A stretch of 64,000 nt of DNA. It comes from Firm-04 sp946413695 (GTDB lineage Bacteria > Bacillota > Clostridia > Oscillospirales > Ruminococcaceae). Under the pieces are notes generated by a model that saw nothing but the letters and a program-made list of their open reading frames with translations, was not told the origin of the DNA and did no database searches. This document shows, one piece after another, positions 32,327 to 41,746 of the stretch. The stretch is taken from contig CAMKLV010000003.1 of the NCBI GenBank assembly GCA_946413695.1, forward strand, positions 1-64,000. Reading direction: 5' to 3'. Within the stretch, counting starts at the first letter, position 1. Every line of letters begins with the position of its first letter. A program made the translations under genes and the position numbers.

Positions 32327-32976
32327 ACTACAAAATCGTTGACATGGAGACCTATTACCGGCGCGGCGTGTTCCGGCATTTTTCCGAGGACTGCAAATGC
32401 TCCGTGTCAATCACAAATCGCGTGGATGTCACCGCGCTGAGAGAATGGTCAAAGCGTACAGATACGCGGTTTTATCTCAATTTTCTCTATGTGCTGAGCA
32501 GAGCGCTCAACGCAAGAGAGGATTACCGTCTCATGTGGGACTGGCAGAACGGGCGCCTGCTCTGCTGGGACAAAATCAACCCGACACAGTATGTGTTCCA
32601 TGCGGACACCGAGACTTTTACACTTGCCTATACGGAATACGATCCGGATTATGCGGTGTTCTACGCGCGGGCGCTTGCCGATCTCGAAGCGGCGCAGAAT
32701 ACGCGCGATTACGGGCTTGACAGCGAACATCATCCGAACTGGTTTGATGCCTCCTGTGTGCCGTGGCTGCACTACGATGCGCTGCATGTCGAGCTGCCGG
32801 ACGGGCATCTCTATTTCAGCCCGATTGTCAACTGGGGCGCATACCGCGAGGAAAACGGCAGACTGATGATGCCTGTCACGGTCCGGCTGAATCACGCAGC
32901 GGCGGACGGTTATCAGATCGCACGGGTGTTCATGCTGATCGGGGAAGAAATCCGGACGCTGTGCGGTGAAGATTGA
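32323..32976 (+). CDS. Chloramphenicol acetyltransferase-like protein (type A)
   Basis: A 217-residue protein of the trimeric CatA family, equal in length to typical members. VTVRLNHAAADGYQIARVF carries the catalytic His and the structural Asp-Gly of the HHxxxDG motif, with the first His replaced by Asn. FSEDCKCSVSITNRVDVTAL and ADLEAAQNTRDYG are family-like. Many clostridial homologues are chromosomal and do not confer chloramphenicol resistance, so the true acceptor is open. Coupled to the GNAT gene upstream by a 4-nt overlap. Confidence 0.85.
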   Translation: MNYKIVDMETYYRRGVFRHFSEDCKCSVSITNRVDVTALREWSKRTDTRFYLNFLYVLSRALNAREDYRLMWDWQNGRLLCWDKINPTQYVFHADTETFTLAYTEYDPDYAVFYARALADLEAAQNTRDYGLDSEHHPNWFDASCVPWLHYDALHVELPDGHLYFSPIVNWGAYREENGRLMMPVTVRLNHAAADGYQIARVFMLIGEEIRTLCGED

Positions 32977-32997
32977 ATCACGGAGCAATGATAGAAA

Positions 32998-33363
32998 ATG
33001 AAACGTTGTATCATGACAGCAGCACTGCTGCTTGCGGCGGGACTGACCGGCTGCAGCGGCTCTGAGAAAGCGGCGGATGAAATCGCCGGCAAAACCTATT
33101 ACTACGAAAATGACGGCTTCGGCGGTGCGTTCAGTATTGAGTTGAAAACCGACGGCAGCTTTCTGTACTATGAGGGCAACCTCAGCAGCTATATCGCAAC
33201 CGGAACATGGAGCATCGAAAAGGATACCGTGACGCTCAAAGATCGGGATTACGAGCTCGTCAATCATTTTCAGCTCGACGGCGATTCGCTCCTGTTTATC
33301 GAAAAGGATTCCACGAATTTTACATATGTCAAGGTGAAGGACGGCGAAGCGTTCAAAGCCTGA
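32998..33363 (+). CDS. Small lipoprotein
   Basis: A 121-residue protein with a signal helix and lipobox LTGCS. The mature part is one small beta domain (GKTYYYENDGFGGAFSIEL, GSFLYYEGNLSSYIATGTWS, KDTVTLKDRDYELVNHF), of the type seen in META-like or lipocalin-like lipoproteins. Function unknown. Confidence 0.72.
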   Translation: MKRCIMTAALLLAAGLTGCSGSEKAADEIAGKTYYYENDGFGGAFSIELKTDGSFLYYEGNLSSYIATGTWSIEKDTVTLKDRDYELVNHFQLDGDSLLFIEKDSTNFTYVKVKDGEAFKA

Positions 33364-33412
33364 CAGGAGATCATTGGCGGACACTTTCCGCAGATGGAGG
33401 CCGGCACTGCCG

Positions 33413-34261
33413 ATGGAAAAACTGATAACCATAGAAAACGCGCATTTTTCGTATCCCGCCGCGGAGGAGAATGCGAAGCCTGTTGAGGTGCTCAAGGGCA
33501 TCTCGCTGGAATTTGAACACGGCGAGCTTGTCGCAGTGCTCGGGCATAACGGCTCGGGCAAATCGACGCTCGCAAAGCTCCTGAACGCCGTGCTGCTGCC
33601 GACAGAGGGCACGGTCACGGTCGCGGGTATTGATACCAAGGATGAGGACAAGCTGCTCGAGATCCGGCAGCATGTCGGCATGGTGTTCCAGAATCCCGAT
33701 AACCAGATTGTCGCGACCATTGTTGAGGAGGATGTGGCATTCGGACTGGAAAACCTCGGCGTACCGAGCGATGAAATGCGCATACGTGTCGATCAGGCTT
33801 TGCAGGCGGTCGGCATGTATGAATACCGCGGACATGCGCCGCATCAGCTCTCCGGCGGACAGAAGCAGCGTGTCGCGATCGCCGGCATCATTGCCATGCG
33901 TCCAGACTGCATCGTGCTCGATGAACCGACTGCGATGCTTGATCCGCAGGGACGCAAGGAGGTCATGCGGACGATCAAGCTGCTCAACCGCGATTATGGC
34001 ATCACCGTCATCCTGATCACGCATGAGATGGACGAGGCGGCGCAGTGCGACCGCGTGATCGTGGTCGATCACGGCGAGGTTCGCATGGATGCAAAGCCGG
34101 AGAAGGTCTTTTCGCATGTGCAGGAGATGCGTTCGCTCGGGCTCGATGTCCCGCAGCCAACGGAGCTCTGTGATCTGCTGCGGCAGGCAGGCTATGATCT
34201 CGATCCGGAGATCATGACGCCGGAAGCCTGCGCGGAGGCAGTCGCAAAGCTGTTTCAATGA
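33413..34261 (+). CDS. ecfA1: Energy-coupling factor transporter ATPase EcfA1
   Basis: A 282-residue ABC ATPase of the ECF module that powers vitamin and metal uptake. Walker A GHNGSGKSTLAKLL, Q-loop VGMVFQNPDNQIVA, signature LSGGQKQRVAIAG and Walker B CIVLDEPTAMLDP are intact. The start at 33413 (GGAGG at 33396-33400) gives the usual family length; a TTG at 33374 would add 13 residues. No substrate-binding S-component lies in the window, so this is a shared group II module. Confidence 0.94.
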   Translation: MEKLITIENAHFSYPAAEENAKPVEVLKGISLEFEHGELVAVLGHNGSGKSTLAKLLNAVLLPTEGTVTVAGIDTKDEDKLLEIRQHVGMVFQNPDNQIVATIVEEDVAFGLENLGVPSDEMRIRVDQALQAVGMYEYRGHAPHQLSGGQKQRVAIAGIIAMRPDCIVLDEPTAMLDPQGRKEVMRTIKLLNRDYGITVILITHEMDEAAQCDRVIVVDHGEVRMDAKPEKVFSHVQEMRSLGLDVPQPTELCDLLRQAGYDLDPEIMTPEACAEAVAKLFQ

Positions 34262-34367
34262 GACGCACGGGAAAGGATCACAGGCGTGATTGACAGCATC
34301 CGCTTTCAGGACTGAGACTCCGGAGAGGGTTCTGTCCGCACAGCTTATATTGAAAGGAATCTTGTAA

Positions 34368-35237
34368 ATGCCGATTCTGGAAGCAAAGAATCTGACCTAT
34401 ACCTACAGCATCGGTTCGCCGTTTGAAAAGACGGCGATTGACCACATCGACCTGCAGATCGAGCAGGGGGATTTTGTCGGCATCATCGGGCACACGGGCT
34501 CGGGCAAATCGACGCTCATGCAGATGATGAACGGACTGCTCAAACCGACAGACGGCACTGTCCTGCTGAACGGCAGGGATATCTGGGAAAAGGGCGCCGA
34601 CCGCCGAGCCGTGCGCTTTCAGGTCGGGCTGGTGTTTCAGTATCCGGAATATCAGCTTTTTGAGGAGACTGTTTATAAGGATATTGCGTTCGGGCCGAAG
34701 AACATGGGCCTTGATGAAAAGGAGATCGACCGCAGAGTGCGCGAGACGGCGTCATCGGTCGGGCTGAGCGAGGAGCTGCTGGAAAAGCCACCCTATGCAC
34801 TCTCCGGCGGACAGAAGCGCAGAGTCGCGATTGCGGGCGTCATGGCGATGGAGCCGAAGGTGCTGATCCTCGATGAACCGACCGCAGGACTTGATCCGAA
34901 GGGCAGAACCACCATCCTGACGCAGCTTTCCGCCTATCAGAAGCGGACGGGCTGCACGGTCATGCTTGTCTCGCACAGCATGGAGGATGTTGCGAAATAT
35001 GTCTCGAAGCTGCTGGTGCTCTCGCATGCGAAGATCGTCTGCTATGATACGCCGGCGAATGTCTTTGCACGCGGCGATTCGCTCGAGGAGATGGGGCTCG
35101 CCCTGCCGCAGATCACCCGTGTGTTTCACGGCCTGCGTGCGCGCGGCATCGACTTTCCCGATGAGGTCTACACGGTCAAATACGGCGCGGAGCTGCTGCT
35201 GAAGGCGCTTGCGGAAAGGGGCGGCAGATCATGCTGA
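34368..35237 (+). CDS. ecfA2: Energy-coupling factor transporter ATPase EcfA2
   Basis: A 289-residue partner of EcfA1. Walker A GHTGSGKSTLMQMM, Q-loop VGLVFQYPEYQLFEE, signature LSGGQKRRVAIAG and Walker B VLILDEPTAGLDP are all present; the VFQYPEYQLF variant is typical of EcfA2. AAAGGAATC precedes the ATG. Its stop overlaps the ecfT start by 7 nt. About 105 bp of non-coding sequence separates it from ecfA1. Confidence 0.94.
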   Translation: MPILEAKNLTYTYSIGSPFEKTAIDHIDLQIEQGDFVGIIGHTGSGKSTLMQMMNGLLKPTDGTVLLNGRDIWEKGADRRAVRFQVGLVFQYPEYQLFEETVYKDIAFGPKNMGLDEKEIDRRVRETASSVGLSEELLEKPPYALSGGQKRRVAIAGVMAMEPKVLILDEPTAGLDPKGRTTILTQLSAYQKRTGCTVMLVSHSMEDVAKYVSKLLVLSHAKIVCYDTPANVFARGDSLEEMGLALPQITRVFHGLRARGIDFPDEVYTVKYGAELLLKALAERGGRSC

Positions 35238-36037
35238 AGGATATCACGCTCGGGCAGTATTTCCCGATGGACAGCGTCGTTCACAAAATGGACGCGCGTT
35301 ATAAGATTGTCATTACGCTGCTGTTTCTTGTCATGCTGTTCTGGGGGCAGCATCTGACCTCGCTGATCGCCGGACTGCTGTTTGTGATCATTGCGACGGT
35401 CTGCTCGAAGATTCCGCCGAAAATGCTCATCAAGAGCATCAAGCCGATTGTTCCGATTCTGATCGTGACGGGGCTGCTCAATCTCTTTATGCTCGACGGC
35501 GGCAAGACCTATTTTGCATGGAAGTTCCTCAAGATCACAGAGCAGGGCGTGCAGACCTCGATCTTTATGCTGGTGCGCATCTGCCTGCTGATTGCGGGCA
35601 CATCGCTGCTGACCTATACAACATCCCCGATCGTGCTGACTGATGCGATCGAGTCGCTGCTTTCACCGCTCAAAAAGCTGAAAATGCCGGTGCATGAGCT
35701 TGCCATGATGATGACAATTGCGCTGCGGTTTATCCCGACGCTGATCGAGGAGACGGACAAGATCATGGCGGCGCAGAAGGCGCGCGGCGCGGATATGGAA
35801 AGCGGCAGCCTGATGCAGCGTGCGCATGCACTGATCCCGATTCTGATTCCGCTGTTTGTTTCGGCGTTCCGGCGTGCAGAGGAGCTTGCGCTCGCGATGG
35901 AGTGCCGCTGCTATCACGGCGGCGAGGGCAGAACGCGGCTGCGTGAGCTCAAGAGCAGCATGCGGGATTATGTCGCGCTGGCACTGACGATTCTGCTGTT
36001 TGCGGCGGTCATCATCCTGAACATTGTGCTGCACTGA
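35231..36037 (+). CDS. ecfT: Energy-coupling factor transmembrane protein EcfT
   Basis: A 268-residue membrane protein that joins the two ATPases to the S-component. It starts ITLGQYFPMDSVVHKMDARYKI as usual, has about six hydrophobic segments, and carries the two Ala-Arg-Gly-type coupling motifs AAQKARGADMESG and LALAMECRCYHGG in the cytosolic helices. It completes the ecfA1-A2-T unit; truA, often next to it in Firmicutes, follows after one extra gene. Confidence 0.94.
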   Translation: MLKDITLGQYFPMDSVVHKMDARYKIVITLLFLVMLFWGQHLTSLIAGLLFVIIATVCSKIPPKMLIKSIKPIVPILIVTGLLNLFMLDGGKTYFAWKFLKITEQGVQTSIFMLVRICLLIAGTSLLTYTTSPIVLTDAIESLLSPLKKLKMPVHELAMMMTIALRFIPTLIEETDKIMAAQKARGADMESGSLMQRAHALIPILIPLFVSAFRRAEELALAMECRCYHGGEGRTRLRELKSSMRDYVALALTILLFAAVIILNIVLH

Positions 36038-36045
36038 TATGTGAT

Positions 36046-38649
36046 ATGAAAGAACGAGTAAAACCGCATCTTTACCGGATGCTGAGCTTTCTGATTCCGT
36101 GCCTGCTCATGCTGGCGGTGTTCGCGCTGGACGGCAGATATCCGTTCGGCGAGGATGCACTTCTGGAATCAGATGCAGCGGCGCAGTATTATCCGTTTCT
36201 GCTGCTGCTGCGCAGAACTGTCCGCTCCGGCGGCAGTCTGCTCTATACATGGCGCGCCGGATTCGGTACGAATTTCTGGGCGCTGATCGCTTACTACTGC
36301 CTGAATCCGTGGAACCTGATTGCAATCGCCCTGCCGGAATCAATGGTGCAGGGATTCCTCTCGCTGTCAGTCTGTTTCCGGATCGGGCTTGCCGGTCTCT
36401 GCACCGCAGTTCTGATGCAGACGGTCTCGAAAAAGCAGGATCTCTCGATTGTGATCTTTGCTTCGTGCTACGGGCTGAGTCAGTGGTTCATCTGGAATTA
36501 TTTTCAGCTGATCTGGCTCGATGCGGCTGCGATGATGCCGCTGCTGCTCGCGGGAATGTACCGTCTGGTGCGTGACGGGCGCTGCAAAATGTTCATCGCG
36601 GTGCTGGTGCTCTCGCTGATCTGCAATCCGTATTTCAGCTTCATCACCTGCATGATGACGTTTTTCTGCTGGGTCTGTGCGCTGATCATCCTGAAAAAGC
36701 CGCTGCGGGCACTGCCCCGTGAGGCGGGACGCTTCTTCGGGAGCGCGCTGCTTTCGGGCGGCATCGCGGCTGTCATTCTGATCCCGCTGGCATTTGCCGT
36801 GCGGAATACGGGTGCAGCGGCGCAGGCATTTCCTGATCTGCTGCAGTTTCCTGACAGCTTCACGGAGCTGCTCGGCAGACTTGTCTCCATGACCTATCCG
36901 ATCCAGCATATCGGCATGCCGAATCTCTCGAGTACAATGCTCGGCGTACTGCTGTTTACCGGCTATCTGACGGCAAAGCGGATTCCGCTGCGCGAGCGTC
37001 TGACGGTCGCAGGACTGCTGGGGTTTCTGCTCGTGAGCCTCTGGTATCCGCCGCTGGATTTCATCTGGCACGGGCTGCATGTCCCGAACGGATTTATCCA
37101 CCGGTTTGCGTTTCTTGTGCCGTTCGTCCTGCTGATGGCAGGCTGGCGATTTACATCGACACTGCCGGAGACAGACGGGCTCCCGCTGCGCAGGCGTCTG
37201 CTGCAGCTTTGCGCGATGCTTGCCGTCACGGGCGGGCTCTGTGCGCTGGCTGTGTACCATGAGATAACCGATATCATCCTGATTCCGGTTCTGTTTACGC
37301 TCGGCTACTGCGCGCTGTATCTCTGGCGGTATCTGAAGCCGCAGAGCAGCACTGTGCTTGGCGTCATGCTGCTGGTGACCGTCTGCGGGGAGATGTTCGT
37401 CTCCGCGAAAAATCTGGTGGAGTTTCTGCCGGAGCTTTACAGCGCATCCGATCTGACTGCAAAACCGGAGCAGAAGCGCGCTGCCGCTGCAATCCGGGAG
37501 GCGGAGCGCGGGTGCCCGAAGCGCACGGCATTTGTCACGGGATACGGCTTCAATCCGGAGCTGTTCTGTGACCTGCGGTTCGGCGGCACGCTTTATTCCT
37601 CGCTGATCCCCGGCGATTTTGCCGATACGCTCTCGTATCTCGGCATGTTCTCCGGCGCCGATCAGAACCGCTATTTCTATCATCCGCTGCCGCCGCTTTC
37701 GATGCTGCTGACGAATATCCAATATGTCATTGCGCCCGCGGGCGGCGATTTTCCGGCGGCGTTCTATGCACCGCTCGGGAAGACGTGTGTGCAGAAATTT
37801 GCATACGATCTGCCGTTCGGATTCTGTATTCCGGCGCCGCTGACCGAACCGGAAGGCGGCAGCTTTGCGGAGCGTCAGAACGCGCTGTTTCACCAGATCG
37901 CTGATACCGATGCAAATGTCTGCGTGCCGCTGCAGCCGGAAATCACGGTTTCCGATCAGACTGTGAACGCCGCGGATGACAGCATCATGCTTGATACCGG
38001 CGACAGCGAAAAAACAACTGTGACCTACACCTTTACCGCTGATGCAGACGGCTGGTATCTCTATGACATGCTGCCCGATGCGGCACTTTGCAGCACAGTC
38101 CGGCAGTATGTTGTGAAGCACGGCGACGAAACTGTCGATTCGGAGCTTTTCCTCAAAGATGAGCCCTATGAACAGCTCGCTGTGATGCGGTCTGTCGGGG
38201 CATGCAGGGCGGGGGAGCAGATCACCGTCAAAATGACATTCGGCGCGCAGGCGAAAGGCAGTCTGCGGATACAGGCGGCACGGCTCGATGAATCTGCCTT
38301 TGCCGCGTGTATGCAGCAGATTTCACAGGCAGCGCCGGAGCGCGTTCAGGTGCAGGATACGGAGATCCGGCTGCAGGTGACCGCATCTGCGGAGCGCCCG
38401 CTGCTCTATCTGCCGGTGCCCTTTGAAAAGGGCTGGCACGCAGAGATCGACGGCGAACCGGCTCCGCTGACAGAAGCGCTGCCCGGCATGCTCGGGCTGC
38501 AGCTGACACCCGGCGAACACACGGTGCGGCTCCGGTATCTGCCGCAGGGATTTGTGTCCGGCTGCGCGGTCAGCATCTGCAGCGGACTGCTGTGCGTGGT
38601 ACTGCTGCTGCGCCGCAGATTCAAATCCCGCACACCGAAGGAGAATTGA
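36046..38649 (+). CDS. YfhO family membrane protein
   Basis: An 867-residue protein with about a dozen membrane helices in the first 460 residues and a large outer domain after that, ended by a final helix (AVSICSGLLCVVLLLRRR). YFLPFGEDALLESDAAAQYYPF-like start (DALLESDAAAQYYPFLLLLR) and LYTWRAGFGTNFWALIAYYCLNPWNL match YfhO. Members are GT-C-like and help glycosylate lipoteichoic acid in Bacillus and Listeria, so a role in surface-glycan transfer is likely. It lies between ecfT and truA, abutting both. Confidence 0.88.
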   Translation: MKERVKPHLYRMLSFLIPCLLMLAVFALDGRYPFGEDALLESDAAAQYYPFLLLLRRTVRSGGSLLYTWRAGFGTNFWALIAYYCLNPWNLIAIALPESMVQGFLSLSVCFRIGLAGLCTAVLMQTVSKKQDLSIVIFASCYGLSQWFIWNYFQLIWLDAAAMMPLLLAGMYRLVRDGRCKMFIAVLVLSLICNPYFSFITCMMTFFCWVCALIILKKPLRALPREAGRFFGSALLSGGIAAVILIPLAFAVRNTGAAAQAFPDLLQFPDSFTELLGRLVSMTYPIQHIGMPNLSSTMLGVLLFTGYLTAKRIPLRERLTVAGLLGFLLVSLWYPPLDFIWHGLHVPNGFIHRFAFLVPFVLLMAGWRFTSTLPETDGLPLRRRLLQLCAMLAVTGGLCALAVYHEITDIILIPVLFTLGYCALYLWRYLKPQSSTVLGVMLLVTVCGEMFVSAKNLVEFLPELYSASDLTAKPEQKRAAAAIREAERGCPKRTAFVTGYGFNPELFCDLRFGGTLYSSLIPGDFADTLSYLGMFSGADQNRYFYHPLPPLSMLLTNIQYVIAPAGGDFPAAFYAPLGKTCVQKFAYDLPFGFCIPAPLTEPEGGSFAERQNALFHQIADTDANVCVPLQPEITVSDQTVNAADDSIMLDTGDSEKTTVTYTFTADADGWYLYDMLPDAALCSTVRQYVVKHGDETVDSELFLKDEPYEQLAVMRSVGACRAGEQITVKMTFGAQAKGSLRIQAARLDESAFAACMQQISQAAPERVQVQDTEIRLQVTASAERPLLYLPVPFEKGWHAEIDGEPAPLTEALPGMLGLQLTPGEHTVRLRYLPQGFVSGCAVSICSGLLCVVLLLRRRFKSRTPKEN

Positions 38650-39408
38650 ATGCGCACACTCAAAATGACAATCGCATACCGCGGCACGCACTATCACGGG
38701 TTTCAGCGTCAGCCGAATGCCGCGACCGTGCAGGGCGAGCTCGAGCAGCAGCTTGCGCGTGTGCTGAACGGTCCTGTGACCGCTTACGGCTGCTCGCGGA
38801 CCGATACCGGCGTACATGCAAATATGTTTGTGCTGCACCTGCATACCGAGCGGGAGATTCGCTGCAAAAATCTCGTGCGCGCGCTGAACGGCTATCTGCC
38901 GGACGATATCTCCGTGCTGAACTGCGAGGATGCACCCGCGGAATTCCACGCGCGATTTGACTGCAAGGGCAAGGAATATCTCTACCGCATCCACTGCCAC
39001 GAGAGCAAAAACCCGTTCCTCACCGATCTGGCGTTCCATTACCGCAGACCGCTCGACATCGAAAAGATCCGCTATGCTGCCGGACAGGTCATCGGGACGC
39101 GGGACTTTCACAGCTTCTGTGCGCAGGCAACGCCGGAGACAAACTGCATCCGGACAATCTACGGCACAGCCGTTGAAGCCTCGGGCAGTGATGTCGCAAT
39201 CCGGATTCGCGGCGACGGATTCCTCTATAATATGGTGCGGATTTTCGTCGGGACGCTGCTCGATATCAATGAAGGCATTTTTCCGCCCGATGCGATGCCG
39301 CAGATTCTCGCGGCAAAGGATCGCCTCGCGGCAGGCAGAACCGCAATGGCGCACGGGTTGTATCTCAATCAGGTGTTCTATTCGGAAGCTGACTGCAGGA
39401 ATATGTAA
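38650..39408 (+). CDS. truA: tRNA pseudouridine synthase A
   Basis: A 252-residue enzyme that makes pseudouridine at tRNA positions 38-40. The catalytic Asp is in YGCSRTDTGVHANMF; other family segments are IAYRGTHYHGFQRQPN, RARFDCKGKEYLYRI-like ARFDCKGKEYLYRIH, and GDGFLYNMVRIFVGTLLDI. It begins directly after the stop of the YfhO gene (zero spacing) and keeps the common ecf-truA neighbourhood. Confidence 0.96.
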   Translation: MRTLKMTIAYRGTHYHGFQRQPNAATVQGELEQQLARVLNGPVTAYGCSRTDTGVHANMFVLHLHTEREIRCKNLVRALNGYLPDDISVLNCEDAPAEFHARFDCKGKEYLYRIHCHESKNPFLTDLAFHYRRPLDIEKIRYAAGQVIGTRDFHSFCAQATPETNCIRTIYGTAVEASGSDVAIRIRGDGFLYNMVRIFVGTLLDINEGIFPPDAMPQILAAKDRLAAGRTAMAHGLYLNQVFYSEADCRNM

Positions 39409-39443
39409 CCGCAGAAACGGACAAAAGAAAGAAGGGCTGCAAT

Positions 39444-40655
39444 TTGGAAAAGAAAAAAACGGGAACGAAGCCCGTCAAAAGCGGCAGCGCGGCAAAGGAT
39501 ATCTATGCGATGCGCAAGCGGAAAAAGCGGCGCAAGGTGCTCAAGCAGAGCATCTGGATGCTGCTGCTTGCCGTGACCGTGCTGGTGCTCTATCAGCGGC
39601 GTGATTCGTGGATTCCGAAGCTTGAGACGATCGGTGTGCGGCATCAGAGCCAGCAGAATGCAGGCACCGCGACAGAGGGCAACTTCCCGATCTCAATCTA
39701 CGGCGACAAGGACTACCGGCTCGCGGAGACAGGCGGCAAGCTGCTGGTGCTCAGCGATTCCTATCTCTATATCTACGAGACGGACGGTTCGCTCACTGCC
39801 GCAAGACAGCACACCTACGGCAATGCGATGATGCAGACCGCCGGCGACTACGCGCTGGTCTATGAGAACGGCGGTACGCGGTTCCGGCTCGAAACGCCCG
39901 CCAAGAGCCGTTTTGAGAAGGTGCTCTCCGATCAGATCATCTTCGGCAGAGTCTCCGAAAACGGCGTGACGGCGCTTGTCACCGCCTCGGACAGCTGCGC
40001 CTGTAAAATGTTTGTATTTAACAATAAGGGGCAGCAGATCTATGAGCGGAAATGTGTGGAGCGCATTGCCGATCTCGCCTTCCATCCCGATGATACCGGC
40101 TGCTATGCCGTCCGGCTCGAAGCGGAGAACGGCGTGATGAAATCTGTCGTGAATTCCTATAGTTTTTCGGGCGGAGATTATATTTGGTCGAGTCAACCCC
40201 TTGACATGCTCGCGATTTCGGTATATAATACCAGTGAGGGGGATATCTTCATTCTCGGAGATACCAGGTGCTGCTATCTGGATGCGAACGGCATCGTAAA
40301 AACAAGCTACAGCTATCCGGATAAGCTTGTGCGCGGCGTATTCTCGGGCAGTGCGGCGGCGCTCCTGCTCGGAAACGATGAGACGCGGACAAAAACGGTT
40401 GTCGTTCTGAACGGACCTTCCGGCTCGCCTGCAATCCGGAGCTACGAAAAGGATGTCTGCGACATCGGATTCGTGCCGGAGGATGAGGCACTGCTTGTCC
40501 AGATGCGCAGAGAGATTGAAACGCTCAGCTATCAGTGCAATGTCCTGCAGACAACGCCTGTCACGGAAAGCTATGACGGTTTCCTGCGGATCGGGCGGAA
40601 CCTGTTTCTGCATAACTATGACCACATTGAACGGCTGGAATACAGCGGCTCCTGA
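39444..40655 (+). CDS. DUF5711 family single-pass membrane protein
   Basis: A 403-residue protein starting at TTG after an AAGGG site. A very basic cytosolic stretch (about 1-32) precedes one membrane helix (SIWMLLLAVTVLVLY), and the outside part is a WD40/beta-propeller-like repeat region: LLVLSDSYLYIYETDGSL, YALVYENGGTRFRLE, GVTALVTASDSCACKMFVFN, DIFILGDTRCCYLDANG. This layout matches the clostridial DUF5711 family, whose role is unknown. It lies just upstream of the CvpA-like gene, a common pairing in related genomes. Confidence 0.78.
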   Translation: MEKKKTGTKPVKSGSAAKDIYAMRKRKKRRKVLKQSIWMLLLAVTVLVLYQRRDSWIPKLETIGVRHQSQQNAGTATEGNFPISIYGDKDYRLAETGGKLLVLSDSYLYIYETDGSLTAARQHTYGNAMMQTAGDYALVYENGGTRFRLETPAKSRFEKVLSDQIIFGRVSENGVTALVTASDSCACKMFVFNNKGQQIYERKCVERIADLAFHPDDTGCYAVRLEAENGVMKSVVNSYSFSGGDYIWSSQPLDMLAISVYNTSEGDIFILGDTRCCYLDANGIVKTSYSYPDKLVRGVFSGSAAALLLGNDETRTKTVVVLNGPSGSPAIRSYEKDVCDIGFVPEDEALLVQMRREIETLSYQCNVLQTTPVTESYDGFLRIGRNLFLHNYDHIERLEYSGS

Positions 40656-40730
40656 AAGCCCTTTGCGGCACAGAAAAATAAATTGCATCCGCTTTGCGGC
40701 GGAATGTGAAGAACAACGGAGGAATTGTGC

Positions 40731-41645
40731 ATGAGCACAACATTATGGTGGATATTTGACATTGCAGTCATTCTGATTGCAGTGTATGTCATTGTGACAA
40801 ACGGCAAGCGCGGCGTGACAAAATCATTCGTGCTCGCGATCGGTTACATCATCACAACAGTTGCCGCCTCGCTGCTTGCAGCGGCTGCAGCGCCGGTGCT
40901 GTATCATTCTGTTGCACATAACAATAATATTTCCGGCATTATTACAGCAAACAAGCATATGGATTTTCCGCAGGTGTTTGCAACAGCGATTACCGAGCAG
41001 GAATACGGCTTTGTTGCAGATTCGCAGGCGGTTCTCAAAATCCTGTCCGATCCGGAGAAAAATCAGGAGTTTGAGGACGCACTGTATCAGTACGCAAATG
41101 TCAAGACCGGCGGAACCGTTGCAGTCAAATCCGATTTTGACGCGGTGCTCCGCGAGGCGTTTCTCTCAAGCTACGGCAATCAGCTCGGAGACCGTCTGCC
41201 GAAATATGTCCGCATGTACTTTGAGCGGCAGGTCAGACAGGATCCCGGCATGATGCGCGAGCTGATTTCGACTTATTATAACCGCAGCATGTCCGATGAG
41301 CAGCGTGCCGAGGTGCTCGAGCAGGCGATTGCCGCCAAACCGACCACCGAGGTGCTGCAGATCTTCATCTATTTCATCATCTTCTCGGTGGTGATGGTCA
41401 TTGTTGCGATCATCAGTGCGGTGCTCCAGAACCGCATGTTCTTCAACATCCAGAATTCGACGGATCACGCTGTCGGTGCGCTGCTCGGCGTGCTCGAGGC
41501 AGGTGCAATGCTCGTGCTGCTGACGCTGCTCGTGCGCCTGATTGTCCTGCTCACAGGCGGCAGCACGGCACTGTTCAATGATGAGACCATTGCAGATTCC
41601 ATGCTGTTCTCATTCTTCTATAATCATCTCGATATTTTGTTATAA
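40731..41645 (+). CDS. CvpA-like membrane protein
   Basis: A 304-residue protein with an N-terminal pair of helices (WWIFDIAVILIAVYVIVTNG, FVLAIGYIITTVAASLLAAA) and the G-K-R-G loop of CvpA proteins, a soluble insert (about 60-195), and two C-terminal helices (LQIFIYFIIFSVVMVIVAII; LGVLEAGAMLVLLTLLVRLIV). CvpA was first linked to colicin V export and is general in bacteria with an unclear role. ACGGAGGAA lies before the ATG at 40731. Confidence 0.72.
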   Translation: MSTTLWWIFDIAVILIAVYVIVTNGKRGVTKSFVLAIGYIITTVAASLLAAAAAPVLYHSVAHNNNISGIITANKHMDFPQVFATAITEQEYGFVADSQAVLKILSDPEKNQEFEDALYQYANVKTGGTVAVKSDFDAVLREAFLSSYGNQLGDRLPKYVRMYFERQVRQDPGMMRELISTYYNRSMSDEQRAEVLEQAIAAKPTTEVLQIFIYFIIFSVVMVIVAIISAVLQNRMFFNIQNSTDHAVGALLGVLEAGAMLVLLTLLVRLIVLLTGGSTALFNDETIADSMLFSFFYNHLDILL

Positions 41646-41746
41646 TATCATGTGCACCTCTGCTGCGGAGTTTTCTGCTGCAGAGGCGCTGTATTCCATT
41701 TTCAGAAAGGAGCGCGTCCCTGCGCAGATCAGGGACCGGTGAAAAT

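Noticed and set aside
36367..38121. 584-codon minus-strand open frame opposite the YfhO gene
   Set aside because: Gln/Arg/His-rich translation with no motif, fully inside a well-recognised gene on the other strand.
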